From: Heterobilharzia americana
Taxonomy: Eukaryota > Platyhelminthes > Trematoda > Strigeidida > Schistosomatidae
Assembly (NCBI GenBank): GCA_944470555.2
Contig: OX104127.1
Span: 91,722,708-91,786,707, forward strand
Reading direction: 5' to 3'
DNA length: 64,000 nucleotides
Both the position numbers and the translations under genes were made by a program. The notes below the pieces were generated by a model. It was not told where the DNA came from, ran no database searches, and saw only the letters and a program-made list of their open reading frames with translations. Positions 35,310 to 47,329 of the stretch are shown piece by piece (within the stretch, counting starts at the first letter, position 1; each line of letters begins with the position of its first letter).

Positions 35310-35665
35310 GAACTTCAGGGTTTTGTGGGGATTTAGTGATTTTTCAAGTTGGTATTCATCATGAACTGACATCAGCTGGAAAAACATTGTAAACCTGAAG
35401 GAAGCACGTGTTTCGTCATAGTATGGGACTCCTCATTCGATGATGGTTACGCCATATCGTGAACTGAAAGAAATCGGAAACATGGACCATTGCGCTCCGG
35501 CACAGTGGCTCACTGGTAGCGTGCTGGTCGCGAGACATAAGGGTTGTTGGCTCGACCCCATACTGAGTTGTGGGCGTTTACTGCTGGGTTCTATGCTATG
35601 ACGAAAGTCATACAGTGCTTCCCTCATGTTTCCAATCTTCTTCCAACTGATATCAGCCTATGATA
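35310..35665. repeat. SINE-B composite, head-to-head, two ribozyme modules
   Basis: Left, minus (35396-35440): AUGAGGA (first core base C to A), GUCCCAUACUAUGAC, GAAA, CACGUGC. Right, plus: A box TGGCTCACTGG near 35505, tRNA-like middle, then ACUGCUGGGUUCUAUGCUAUGAC, GAAA, GUCAUACAGUGC (35575-35620). The tails point outward (caagttggtattcatcatgaa on the left; cttccaactgatatcagcctatgat on the right). Confidence 0.68.
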
Positions 35666-35876
35666 AACAGCAACTTGAAATATTGGAATGTGTTGGAGAA
35701 GAGTAAAACTTCATCATTCATTGAGTTGTATCTCAAAAAATCACACTACAGGTGTTCTGAACTGGTGTCTGGCTTTAGAAAGCATGAGACCTACACCAAA
35801 TAGAGGTGGCCTTGGTCAAGCGAACTGAGACTGATCATAAGAATATAAATATTTTCAGTATTACTTCAGCAAATGT

Positions 35877-36248
35877 ATGCATATATCATGTAAACCTTCA
35901 CTGAATCTGGAAAACGACTATGCATTCAGTACTATCCCACAAATTTTGTCTGGTCTGGCAACAAAATTTCCTGCGAACATCACTACAACACTTGACAAAC
36001 TAGGTCCCATAGCTAAGCTAATTATTCATAAATTTACCAGTGATCTTTTTTATATATTAGAACTTTATTGGTGTGACAAAGCACTATGCATTCACATAAT
36101 AGAATTAGAATATAACTGCAATCCATGTACTGGACAAGTTAACACACTGATCACTTCTGTGCATAACTATGCTATATATGCATATCCAGCGACGGTCCAT
36201 CCACAGGCTCACCAGGCTAAACCTTGCTACGAATCTTATATCCTCTAA
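35877..36248 (+). other. Unassigned 123-codon open frame in intron b-c
   Basis: This is one of the longer open frames that I cannot tie to a mobile element. It has a few Cys and His residues but no recognisable domain. No matching acceptor and donor give the phase needed between exons b and c. It may be chance or an old retroelement relic. Confidence 0.2.
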
Positions 36249-37027
36249 ATAGTCAAAATAAACCATCTTCGTATGTGACACTTGACAAAGCTACTCCAAC
36301 GATATCAAATCGATTATTTAGCCAGTAGCGATAACCGGTAGTGAATAATTAACTGATGAAAGTCTCTCCAAAGTACCTTACTTTTACTACAGTTTATCTT
36401 TCCTTTCAAGTGGATACCTTTTCAAAATCACATAGCGTTTTCTTTTGTTGACTGGTATTCACTATGCTAGTAAACAGTGATGAAAAGGACTGATTAAATA
36501 TCAAATTTTCATAAATATTAACTTGTCGAGGTATACAAATATCTTACTAGTAGTTCATTTATCTCCAGTAATGTATGTGCATACATTGCTCTACAGTCAA
36601 CTTATTTGCAGGATATCAAACATCATTGACCATTTGAATAGTTAGAGTGACTTGCGACTTTTTCCATAGATACACAACGCATGCATCTGCATGATCCCTG
36701 ATTAAGTCATGATAAGTGCTTATTTATGTAACGATATTCTCACTGTAGCTCAGGATGAGGCTAACTCTCAGTAGGCGAAGTAAGTGCTATTGAAACCATC
36801 TAGTTTAAAAAGGACGCATACAGTCTTCCCAGCGATTAATTATCTGGTTGGTGCACTTTACACCATAAGTGAAATCACGACCAAAGATAAACCTTGTGGC
36901 TGAGTGGTAACAAATAAGAAGTCTACCTCGAGGAAATTTATAAACTGATAACTAATTTATCTGTCGACTACAGCAACACCACCAAAAAATAGTTTTTATT
37001 TTGATACTACTAGTGAGTAGGTAAAAT

Positions 37028-37029
<2 letters not shown>

Positions 37030-37073
<44 letters not shown>
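37030..37073. repeat. (TA)n microsatellite
   Basis: About 22 uninterrupted TA units in the intron before exon c. Confidence 0.95.
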
Positions 37074-37076
<3 letters not shown>

Positions 37077-37535
37077 GAGGCAGTTTGGCATAAAAAAGTG
37101 AGAATAATCAGTTGTTACTTATCATACTACTTGTTATTATCAAGTAGCTCAATTGTGCTACTTAAAGTTTTGTTGTCCTGTCTGCAGCAAAATTTTAAAC
37201 GCTGCAATATTTCAACTATTTTTAATGCCTTATGATACAAAAATAGTGTCTTGAGTGGCTTGTTGTTGTCTTTTAGGTACTTCCTACAAACTGTCTAGAA
37301 AGCGTTAACTGTCCTGGTACCTAGTGTAAACAAAAACAATTTGTCCTAATACTATCCTGGCTGCCTTTCAAAAATTTGTCGTATTACCAAGATCATATAA
37401 ACATATGAGTATACTTTTGTGATGGTTCTCGTAGCTCTATAGTGTCCTCTGTTTAGTTAAATTAATTAGTTAAATGCTAGATACAATTCGATAGATTATT
37501 ACTATGACTTGGTCTTTTTTCCTTATTTCGTTTAG

Positions 37536-37631
37536 AATCTCCATTCGGAAGTGTAAAAGGTGATGAACAAGACTCATTCGGCTTCCACGAGTATGATTCA
37601 CAAATATCAACTCCGGAAGCCAGTTTATTAA
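37536..37631 (+). CDS. SVIL: Supervillin-like protein, exon c
   Basis: A 96-base exon with acceptor ttcgtttag and donor a/gtgagt. It has two leading bases, 31 codons and one trailing base, in frame with exon b. The peptide SPFGSVKGDEQDSFGFHEY continues to DSQISTPEASLL, an acidic, aromatic patch. The preceding intron is about 12.4 kb and holds one copy of the 2.4-kb duplication, so an extra exon inside it cannot be excluded, although the phases already match. Confidence 0.78.
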
Positions 37632-37808
37632 GTGAGTTTTTGTATGTTATTTTCGTAATTTATAAAGGAATTTTTTTATAGGCGCATAGTGAGAAGTCAT
37701 CAGCACTATAGTGAAATTGATCATAAAAGTTTTATATTATTCCAGTAATTACAGAAATCCTTTTGATTTACAAGTGAGAATTATAGTTTGTGTATAAAAG
37801 AACAATAG

Positions 37809-38433
37809 AATTTTTTAAAATTTCTACACAAATGGAACACAATGATCTAAGCTCTAACCCACCGTCTGTGATTTGGTTGAATCGATCGAAGTACAATTAC
37901 GCTAATTTGAGTATGAGTACAGAAGATAATGATGATGATGACGCCTATGATCCACCTAACAATTACAATATCACCAACCGAGTACCTCATTCACATCATC
38001 ATCATCATCATCATCATCATCATAATTTATCTACTTCGCATAATGGAAGACACAAAGCCTATGCAGAATCGATGTTCTTGTCAAAAAGTGAATATACAAA
38101 GGATGAAAGATCAGAAAAAAAAAGTTACTGTACATCAAATAAATTATCTCCACCTTATTATATCGATCCAGATGTTAAATATAAATTATACACACCAAAT
38201 AAAAGGGACGCTAATCTTATATCAAGTGAATCATTGAAAAGTGAACAGAGAAATTATGATAATGTGAAGAGCGTCACAGGACAGAATGATCATTCGTTTA
38301 CACGTGGAATACCTGAACGTTTGTCATTAAAGAAATCTCAGAGAATAACTGAACTTATAAATTTATTAAGTAAAAATGTTGACGAACAAAACCAACAAAA
38401 TACTCATGTTACTAATAATAACAATAAAATAAG
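37809..38433 (+). CDS. SVIL: Supervillin-like protein, large exon d with His tract
   Basis: Open for 625 bases (two leading bases, 207 codons, two trailing). The acceptor aacaatag at 37808 is the only nearby AG that keeps frame with exon c; it is weak, with no pyrimidine tract. The donor is ag/gtaaat. Features in order: an Asp-rich run (STEDNDDDDAYD), a histidine tract of about ten residues encoded by CAT repeats near 37994-38023, Lys/Ser-rich stretches, IPERLSLKKSQRITELINLL and an Asn-rich end. The last block resembles the short helical ERI...L modules of supervillin N-termini. It is largely disordered by composition. The intron to exon c is only 177 bases, the shortest in the gene. Confidence 0.78.
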
Positions 38434-39570
38434 GTAAATAAATGTATAGTTGACAATATAATGATACATAAGAAATCATAATAATATATTATGTGCTACA
38501 TTTTATTTACTTACATAAGTAAGTAATACTGAACGAGTTGTAGTATTCATGGGAGTCAATCATTTTTCATATGTGTCGGATTTAGAAAGTCGGTGATATT
38601 GTGTCCTACACTTGATGTTCATACGTAGATGGATAGAGAACAGTCTTTGTTCTTCAGATATTTGTACTCTTCCGTAGACTCAAATTAGCAAGTTGGAGCA
38701 GCTTTTCATATTGATACTTTGTATAACAAATTGATAAACTGAAGCCCTGAATACTTCTTTGTAAATCTCCAGCATTTGAGTTGTCAATATATACGCATGA
38801 GAATCTACTTATTCTTACATAGAGTAAAAAATTCAGCCTCTGTCTAACTTTTGTGATAGTAAACAAGTCACTGATACAATGCGATAAAAAGTTAGTCCTT
38901 TTTTCTCGAGTCATTGTGCCGGTACAGACTAACACTTGTCAGTTTCAATGAGAAAGTTGATCGAGGGGACGAAGCCTTCTCGGTATTCAATGATAACTTA
39001 TTTTCGGGCTAACATTTCACAGTGTTTGTTAATTCAGCAACGTAATGAGTTAAGTTTATAGCTGAGGTAGGCAAGTGTTAGGAATATGATCAGACTAAGA
39101 ACTATCGACGTCTAATAAAGGAATAAAAAGTATCGATCTAGTCATCAAAATTACAGTAGAATATGGAATTTAATTGTTGAAATTAGTAGATGATATCCAT
39201 TCTGCAATTAAGTACTTGTTATCGTATATATTTCAAAGAAGAAACTGTGATTATTTAAAACTTTATTAATCTAGTAGACCGTTTTTTAAGAAACAGTTCT
39301 GAAGAAAATAAATTCTTTTTGGGATCAAATACAGAGGATTTTTATTCATTCATATGCTAATTATTTTACATTAAATTGGATCAAGAATATTTCCTTAAGA
39401 TTTGTAAAATGTAATTGAGTGTGATTTATGTTACAGAATCAATAGGACAAAGTTTGCAGAATGAATGAACCCGAACGGCTTATTCAGTAAAGTATGAGTG
39501 AAGCATACATTTCAGTTTTTATTCATAGAAGTTTAAGACCTGGGGATTGGGGTAGACTTCAATTCCATAT
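38434..39570. other. Intronic sequence, nothing recognised
   Basis: First part of the intron after exon d. AT-rich, no repeat or exon identified. Confidence 0.55.
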
Positions 39571-40425
39571 TATTATAATATTATTATTTGTCCCTTGGGT
39601 TCCTAATGGAACATAGAGCTCCATTCCACTCTCTTCTGTGCAATCTTTTCAACCTGGCTCCACCGTCGCCCGGAGGTTTTCATTTCTTCCTCACATGATC
39701 TCCATGTCACCCTTGCCTCAGACGCCTAACTCGTCGTTACCCATTTGGGTTCCACTCGAGTGCCTGGCACGTGATGTCCCCGAATGGTCTTCTCAGTGCA
39801 TGCCCGATCCACCTCCACTTCTTTCTGCATATTCGTTGAGCGATAGCTTCTTGGTTGGTTCGTTACCAGCCAGAGTGAGCTCCTTGTTGCTTATTCTTAT
39901 TATTCTGGCTATCTGAGCTTCAGTAAAGAGACAGGCTAGGCAGTTGTTGATGAATGTCTGCAGTTATTGGTTGTAAATGCCTTTCGTAACACGCCAAGTC
40001 TCTCAACCATCACATGGAAGCACTTGCTTGACTGAATTGGTGTCGAAAAACTAAATCTTGTTCTTTATGTTGAGTGCAGAAGATCTCCACATTGGTTTCA
40101 GATTGACGAACACCTGTCTTGCTTTTCTTATCCTGGCTTTGACGTCATCGTCTGTGCCGCCGCCTGTAGTTGAAACGATGCTGCCTAGGTAGGTAGGTGA
40201 AAGAGACTACTTCCTTCAAGTTTCTCCCATTGATGGTGATTCGAGCTTGTTGTTGTTGGTTGGGTATCTTCATCACCTCCAACTCTGTCTTCTCTACGTC
40301 CACTTAAAGTCGCGCCTTCGCTGCCCTGCCTCTTCTATCAACTTGTTAGTTTTTCCCTGTAGATCTACAAGTTTGTGTGACATTAGACACAAGTCATCAT
40401 CGTAGGTGAAATCCATATTACATTT
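39571..40425 (-). mobile_element. RTE 3'-half copy
   Basis: Minus strand: FAYDDDLCLMSHKLVDLQGK (the FADD-type RT catalytic motif is corrupted to FAYDDD), EAGRAAKARLKVDVEKTE, MKIPNQQQQARITING, VSTTGG and IRKARQVF. The C-terminal domain follows and ends in a TTA-rich tail at about 39571-39590. It is 5'-truncated at about 40425, directly against the PLE terminal repeat (tttgtttatttaatttataa). Confidence 0.85.
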
Positions 40426-40430
40426 GTTTA

Positions 40431-41648
40431 TTTAATTTATAAGAAACTCCGATACAGCATTAGTGACTTCATGACGATGTTTTGAGCATAACTTATTAAT
40501 GGTCATAATCATATCGATGTAATCACACTACTTTCAACACCTGATCGTTTTACTCCTGTCACCTCAAATTCTTTGTCTCTATTGGTAGTAAACGTTTCCA
40601 TATCTCTGGTAAAATTGTTGTGTGTTAATTCGATGAACAAAGATTCATTAATCAGTCTCTCTATCCACCTATTTATATTGCAATTTAATACTGTATAGTG
40701 GTTTTATCACACCATGTTGTGTGGTTATATGCTAAATCACACATTACAATAGACGAGTTCCCTTCTACATTATCGCTCCTATTAGGGTCTGTCATTCCAC
40801 AGTTAGCTAAATTCATATGTTCCGCTATCCCAACTGATCCCAATCAACCGGGCTACTTTCACATATGTACTTGACCTCTCAGTCATCACATGGAATTTGA
40901 TAGATCACATTGTTTTGTTTAATTCGTCATATTGGATCCTGAAGCAACCGACAAAGCTCATTTCTGAAGAACCTACATAAAATTTCAGATGTACCTTCCT
41001 TATAGGGTAACATGATGGAGGCCGGCAACTCCTTTCTACTTGTGATGTCGTTATTATTCATACTCGTGTTACTGTTGTCGTTTGGTTTTTGTGTATTCGT
41101 ACGAATTTCTTAATGAATGGTAGTGGATATTTATTAGTGAGTAAAGTTTTTCCATGTGTTTCAATCCCTCATGTAAGTCTTTCCACTAACTAGTCAGATG
41201 TATAGCCCCATCATTCAGACATTCGAACAAACCTATCTTAACTGGATGAGATGACCTGAAACCTAGATACTTGTTGGAATGCATCGGTCTCCTGTAGACT
41301 GTAGTGCCCAAACCTGTCTGTCCTTTGTTTCATTGTGCAATCCAAAATAGGTAATTCTCCTTATTCATTCTCTACCTCGTGAGTGAATTGGATTGTGCCT
41401 ACTACTGAGTTTATACGTGTGGGGAAATTGTCAATACATTCTGATTTCAACACAGCGAATGTGTCATCCACATATCGACACCATGTTTTTGGTGAAGGAT
41501 TAAACGTTTGTAACGCCATGTTCTCCCAACTATCCATGAACTTATCTGATCCGACTGGGGATATTGGTGATTGCATTGCTACTCCTTCTGTTTGTCTGTA
41601 TATTTTGTCTTGAAGTTGGAAGAATGTGGAGGTCGGGCACAACTGTTT
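40431..41648 (-). mobile_element. Penelope-like element fragment with terminal repeat, copy 2
   Basis: Same RT block as copy 1 (41642-41361, YVDD present; one residue differs in 93) and the same EN linker. Unlike copy 1 it keeps a terminal-repeat piece at 40431-40620 with a degraded hammerhead (GCUCAAAACAUCG on the minus strand). A short deletion relative to the fuller PLE text at 30500-30536 lies near 40615-40630. Confidence 0.85.
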
Positions 41649-43048
41649 TTGAGTCTAGTATAAACAGGTGGAGAGAGGGAGAGAGAGAGAGATACTGACT
41701 GATCGATTACTGAATCTTTGTTCGTCGAATCAGCACTCCATACACCTCATAGAAAGGACGCAACACTTATGTCAGAGATGTGGGAAAGTTTACTATGAAT
41801 AGAAAGAGAGAATGGGAGATGACAGGACTATCAAATCAGATGTTGAAATTGATGTGATAACATTGATATGATTATTGGGGATAATTTATGCACAAAACAT
41901 CGTCATCAAGTAAATAAGTCGGTATCACTTAGTGATTTAAATCGAAATGTTAAGGTGAGACTATGAAATAAAAAATACTTTTATTTCATGCTTACCTATG
42001 GATTTTGTGTGTGGAAATCCAGTATTTCACCGATTCAAAGGGGAAGAAAATATGCAAGGTTGGCAGAAATTTTCTTAGCCTGTATGTAACTATGAAACGC
42101 GATATTGTCAGAACAGTATGATTAGTGTCAAAGGGTGTTCAGTTGCTGCAATATTTAAGGAGTTACTGTCACTTTTTCCAGTCATACAGGACAGTACTCT
42201 TAAGTCTTTTTGAATGTGTTTCTCATTGGACTACCGACACACCTTACTCTACAGGAACAGGTGAAATGGTTTGCATACTGACGTCATTTCAAGTTTAGTG
42301 AACAAGAAGTACAGGAGAATATTGGAAATAAATATATAACGTTTCCTCATCTTGTAATAAGATGCTGGAGAGGGTCAAAATGAAGAAATAGTGATTACTA
42401 CTACTTTAAACTTTGTGATCAATAGGAATGAATGATAATTGACAAGTGAAGGCTAAAAGGTATGGCGCACTTATGCAAAATACAGCAGGCCTGACACTAT
42501 GTTACTGATTTTAGTAAGTAGGCTTTACTTGATAGGTTGACATTTACACAGAATGAAGAAAATGCTGGTAGGTATCCAGGAGACCTATGGTTAAAACAAC
42601 ATCCGGATAATAAGTATTCGGATTATTAACCGAAATAAAGATACCTGAAGCGATTTTATGATTAATCTAACAGTCATCTTCATTCAGTAATTCCCATTAG
42701 TTAGTGTAAGCGTCAAAATACTTGGCAGCGAAATGATTATGACATCGAAATGAGACTTGTAATTTCTTGTTTCACATAATGGGAGACGATAAATGTTAGT
42801 GGTTGGAGGGGCAGTCGTAAGTAACCAGTAAAGTTGGGTTTATTGATGCAGTTGTCTAGGGGAAGAAAGGGTAACTTGTAGGCTTCATTCCTTAAAGTCA
42901 TTTGGGATACTTCCAGTATTGATTCCATCTGCAGGTTTGTGGTTATTCATCGTGAGCTGACATCATAAAGAGAGTGACTGGGAACCCGGGGTACTGAACA
43001 GATGTTTCCTTCGAGGACGGGAATCCTCAGCAGTGCGCACACATGAAT
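40631..43048 (+). repeat. 2.42-kb direct duplication, copy 2
   Basis: Matches 30537-32958 in the same orientation with scattered single-base differences and a few one-to-two-base indels. The offset changes only from about 10,094 to 10,090 across the block. Exons c and d (37536-38433) lie between the two copies, so unequal exchange between them would remove both. Confidence 0.93.
41660..41960 (+). mobile_element. Inverted PLE 3' end, copy 2
   Basis: Counterpart of 31570-31870, with the same EN tail and degraded terminal repeat in plus orientation abutting the minus-strand RT piece. Confidence 0.6.
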
Positions 43049-43119
43049 GTCGATGCATAATGCCATTTCAGTGGTTATTTTTTTTGTTTACAATGCTACT
43101 GTTTCCCATCGGCCAATTG

Positions 43120-43270
43120 CATAACTCACTGGCGTTTGAATCTATGGTTACTGGGTTCGAGTATCAGAAAGATCAGCATAACTAACTGGGTGCATGTGTA
43201 TCTAGATAACGGGTCTCAGATAGGACTAAACTCGCGTCCTGGATTCCTCTGCCATCCATCAAAACATAAC
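43120..43270 (+). repeat. Sm-alpha element with hammerhead remnant
   Basis: A B-box-like GGTTCGAGTAT lies at 43154-43164. The ribozyme half at 43190-43256 reads AUAACGGGUCUCAGAUAGGAC, UAAAC, CGCGUCCUGGAUUCC. The cleavage-side half CGUCCUGGAUUCC is exactly the Sm-alpha consensus, while both catalytic core strands are lost. Confidence 0.65.
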
Positions 43271-43519
43271 TCAGTAATCATGAGGTATTTTAACTTTTTC
43301 TCACTTTCATATGTAGACGATTATTGTGAGTAACAAATGTTTATTTGTTTACGGTATGTTAATGAATGATTATATAAAAATGTAAGTAGAGTTTGACAAA
43401 TGAAAGAGAAATGAAAGGTATGAAGTGTGAGCATTACAATTAAACTGGAGATTATTGCATTAGAATCGACTGAGTGATATTTTTCTAATTATCCCATTTA
43501 GCTGAAATTCATGGATAGA

Positions 43520-44025
43520 TATTTGATTGTCAGTATGCACTGAAATTGGTTGCAGTACCACTGACGACTCAGAATCAATGGTTAACCGTTTCGTATCATC
43601 AGCAGAACACTCCCCAGTACGCACTCACCACCCCACCAAAGACCGGAGCGAGAATATTCAGTATCACGGCGAACGTACTAGCCATTCTCTCTACTTCCGA
43701 CTGGTTGACACCATAGTCGTAGCTTCTTATTTGGACTTCGGGATATCCATATCAATGCATGTTACTAATGAGCACTACTCAGTAACTCGGCTTCAGGTCT
43801 GTTGGCTTTTTATTTATTGCAGGGTAGTATTCATCATAGACTGACATCAGTTGGAGAACCACTGAAGACCAGGGAGTACTAGACTATTGTTTTTTCCTAC
43901 TATGGTACTCTCCAACAAGGGATACCCGTGACCCCACCAGGAACTAAACTAAGGTCCTTCAAATCTGCTACCGAAATTGTTAGACACTCCGTCACTAGTT
44001 CACCGTCCACTGAGCCATTCAGAAA
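43520..44025 (-). repeat. SINE-B-derived sequence, two degraded copies
   Basis: At 43815-44025 the minus strand has an A box TGGCTCAGTGG (near 44010-44020), an eroded B box and a broken ribozyme (GUACCAUAGUAGGAAAAAACAAUAGUCUAGUAC), then the shared tail. The segment 43540-43700 has matching words (agtacgcactcaccaccccacca). The 105-codon ORF there is repeat-derived. Confidence 0.5.
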
Positions 44026-45089
44026 ACGGCTAAACTTTTGTGGGACTAGATGAGTTTAATCGATTAGTCAGTGGAAGATAACGAACTTGATGTTTTCGAG
44101 TCCTAGTTGTTAGTCAGATCCTATCGACCATCGATTAACACCATTTAGGTAACATTCATTAACTTGCATCAGATTGTGGCCTGGTGGCCAAAATGCAAAA
44201 TGATCGATTGGATCCAATAGCCACTAAAAACTAGACAGTGTGAAACTGGTTGTTCTCCAGTAATCCATCAATGAATTTCAGTCACTTGGCAGTGAAGCAC
44301 ACTGCACTTTTCAACCAACTGGCCTAGTGTCGTTTATTTTGCATACTCGAACGACAAGGATCGGTTAGTGTTGAACATCTGAGACTCCACTGATATACTG
44401 ACTGCCATCTGCTGACTAATTCATGTGCTGGTGGATATATTCTTGGCTTCCTCACCCTAGAATTCCCATTTGTCATCAGCTGAAACACTGATATGCATAG
44501 GTATACAAAAAATGGTGTGTAAATATCGTAGTTCTGAACCAGATGCACAAGCAAAAGCAACGGAGAACCCTAAACACCAGTGCATTACCTCAAGTCACCA
44601 CACTTCACAGTAGTACACAGAGAATAGGTGGATATTAAAAGACTGATATTCAATTAGACGAAGTTGTTGGAGATACTAGTGAGTCTGAAGATCAAGTTCA
44701 ATGCAAATAATCAAGCTTCAGAAGACATCAAGGAGTCAATACATTTCTGCCATTGTGACCAACTTTCAACCATATCATCGCTGACTCCTATCGTCTTGGA
44801 GATTCCAACCAGGTAGTCTACATCTTCAAACATGGCTCAAACCATCAGTGAAAGACTGCATGGACTGGTGTCACGTCCGAGTTTTCCAAACGTGAACCCT
44901 CTTCCAACCTAATCCAGCTTCTCTTACCATGGCAAACTACAGTGTCTCTTCAAGATTGAATTGCTATTTATTTACTTAAAGGAAGATAGAAAGAGTTCTT
45001 ATGAGTCAACACAAACTTAACTGCAAGAGAAAACAAGTGAGTACTCACCGGCTGATCCACTATAATACAGGATGTCTCAACACTATTAG

Positions 45090-45700
45090 TCACCACATAA
45101 TTATTTAATTCGTAACAGGTAACTTGATTGGAATAGACAAGGCAGAAGTAGACGTTCTTTCAGCAATCTCAAAAAGTCTCCTTACTATCCTGAATGTCTA
45201 TATGCTAAGTTGGTGTGCTTCCTTCAAAAATTTGCAGTAGGTCATGGTTACTGAACGGGCAGTTTACTTGTAACATGTTTCTAGTAGGAATGTAAAGGAT
45301 TATACCACTTGGAATTGGTGTGGCTCATGAACCAAAAAAATTCCCCGCAACCACTATTCTGCAGACCAAATGATGCAACAGTCAGAGAAGATAAACAGAG
45401 AATCATTTACAAAATTAACTGCAATAATGCAGTCAACGCCACATTGGACAAACTGGTCGCCCTCTCCACCCTCGTCTACATGAACGCCAATTAGCGATTA
45501 AACATGACATTTCATCACTCATTTCAATGCATGTAGATAACAACTGTGGACATGAATTCAATTTTGATAATGAAGAAATCGTGGACACAGGAAACACAGA
45601 GAATACCAGAGAATATCTAGAATCTTGGCTTCTAGGCCAGTCGGCAATGAATGAGGAAAGTGATAAATGACTGAAAAGTGAGAGGTGAAGGAGGGGAACA
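45090..45700 (+). mobile_element. Retroelement C-terminal remnant with GIY-YIG-like end
   Basis: The plus strand shows, with frame changes, LELVWLMNQ, CRPNDATVREDKQRIIYKINC (RT/EN linker plus YKI.C), then after stops KHDISSLISMHVDNCGHEFNFDNEEIVD and REYLESWLLG. The H..D..H.FDF and RE.LE.W pattern is the C-terminal half of GIY-YIG nucleases in retroelements. The family differs from the YVDD PLE of this window. Confidence 0.5.
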
Positions 45701-46411
45701 GGCGATAGGAAAATCTATACAGTCGATGATACAACAATCAGAGGAAACAACCAAACACAATGCAGTTTTTCAGGGTAAGCTACTAAATCAGTGATGGAGA
45801 GATATTGACAGCTCACTTCATACTGAAGTTAGTGTTGATGATGTCGTCTGGAATGACGATGAAAGCTTCAAGATTAAATGATCTCTCCTAGTTTCCAGTG
45901 CCTAAGTGACTACTTATCATATTTTCTCTCTCTTTATTTCAATGCATGCGTAATGCTCATATGAAGATGTTGATTGATATACACTGAGTAAGTGTGGCTA
46001 GTATATCAAAAAATACACTCTTCACACTCTTGTCTGTAAATTTAGCGATCGTAGCCGTTATTAATCCCCAAAGCTGTCATATGCTGTGCTATTCACAATG
46101 TTTTAGCTATTGTAGTCAATCTAAGATTTGAATCAAATTGCATCTCTCTGAAATTTTAGTTCACTTATAATGTTCTGAACTAGTATTTGCAAAATTTCAC
46201 TCTATGCGCTTCCCACACAAAGCAACAGGCCTGTAGAAGATTGGTTAGTGTGAAGGTTGTTTGTAGGCTACCAATCAATTTTCATGACAAAAATATACCA
46301 CTAACCAATTGAATTAATCTATTATTAAAATAACATGAAATGAATTTTGATTTTTAATATGCTTCATCATTCAATTCATGAAGTCTTACAATTTTAAAAA
46401 TTATTGTTTAG

Positions 46412-46636
46412 GCCCGTGAGTTCAGTAGAAGAAAGTGGTTTACCAGAGGGAGAAGCTCGAAATCAATCATTTTCCGGGAAAATACCTAGAACAACATCTC
46501 TTCATTCATACACTTCACACACAAATTTTAAACCAAACAATCATAGCAAATTCAGTGAACAACAATCAAACAACAATTTTATGAGAACAGAAGACAACCA
46601 TAAAGACGACTATCCAATGATGTCAATTAGTGACAG
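46412..46636 (+). CDS. SVIL: Supervillin-like protein, exon e
   Basis: Acceptor ttattgtttag and donor ag/gtaaga bound 225 bases (one leading base, 74 codons, two trailing), in frame with exon d across a 7,978-base intron. The peptide is Ser-, Asn- and His-rich (VSSVEESGLPEGEARNQ, GKIPRTTSLHSYTS) and ends in SISDR. That end is completed by the next exon into ISDRIACIRQNSLNWRERL, a supervillin-type I(S/P)(D/E)R...W..R helix module. The intron holds the second 2.4-kb duplicate, an RTE tail and several SINEs. Confidence 0.82.
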
Positions 46637-47329
46637 GTAAGATTAACTTTTAGAATTTATATGATTATTACAAAATGCCTATTACTTGTAGTCATGGTTG
46701 GTGATGCGTAAAATTCAATTTAATTACATTAACAGAGACTTCAGGGTAACCATTTTAATATGTATATATATCCTTTGTATGTTAAATACTGGTCATCTGT
46801 TATTACTTTCTTTACGACATGCAAGTTAGCTACAATAAGCTACGATTTAGTTTTCTCACATGTTATTAGTCATCACATTTGCTGCACATGACTGAAATAC
46901 TAATAATATAAGTGACTGTGATACATTTTCTCTGACTCTCCAGCTATACATGCGGCAACTTAATGGTCTATATAAAGTATTCTCAACTCATATGGTCTTC
47001 AGTCTATATAAAGGAAAACAGTTGTGACCACCATTTTTGAAATGCAAGTGTACTTTTTATCTGTATGTGTATTTGAATTTCCTTCAGAGCTACTTATACT
47101 GGTATACTTTAGTGTCAGGTGACTGGAGGTAGATGTCTTGTTTGATGGCATTTATAAGGACAGTACACTGTAAAACACTTGTGGGAACTGGTCATCTTTT
47201 GGCATCAACCACTGAAATTGATGACGTTGCCCCTAAGCAGGCTGGACTACAGTGCACGATACATGGAAAAATGTAATTCCGCGTTGCTATATTGGGTCGA
47301 ACTGTTCGACCTCTCACCAGTATTGATAA

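Noticed and set aside
34991..35311. 106-codon plus-strand ORF
   Set aside because: It reads through the antisense strand of a SINE-B copy.
37929..38237. 102-codon ORF with Met, Thr and Ile repeats
   Set aside because: Frame-shifted shadow of exon d across the CAT repeat.
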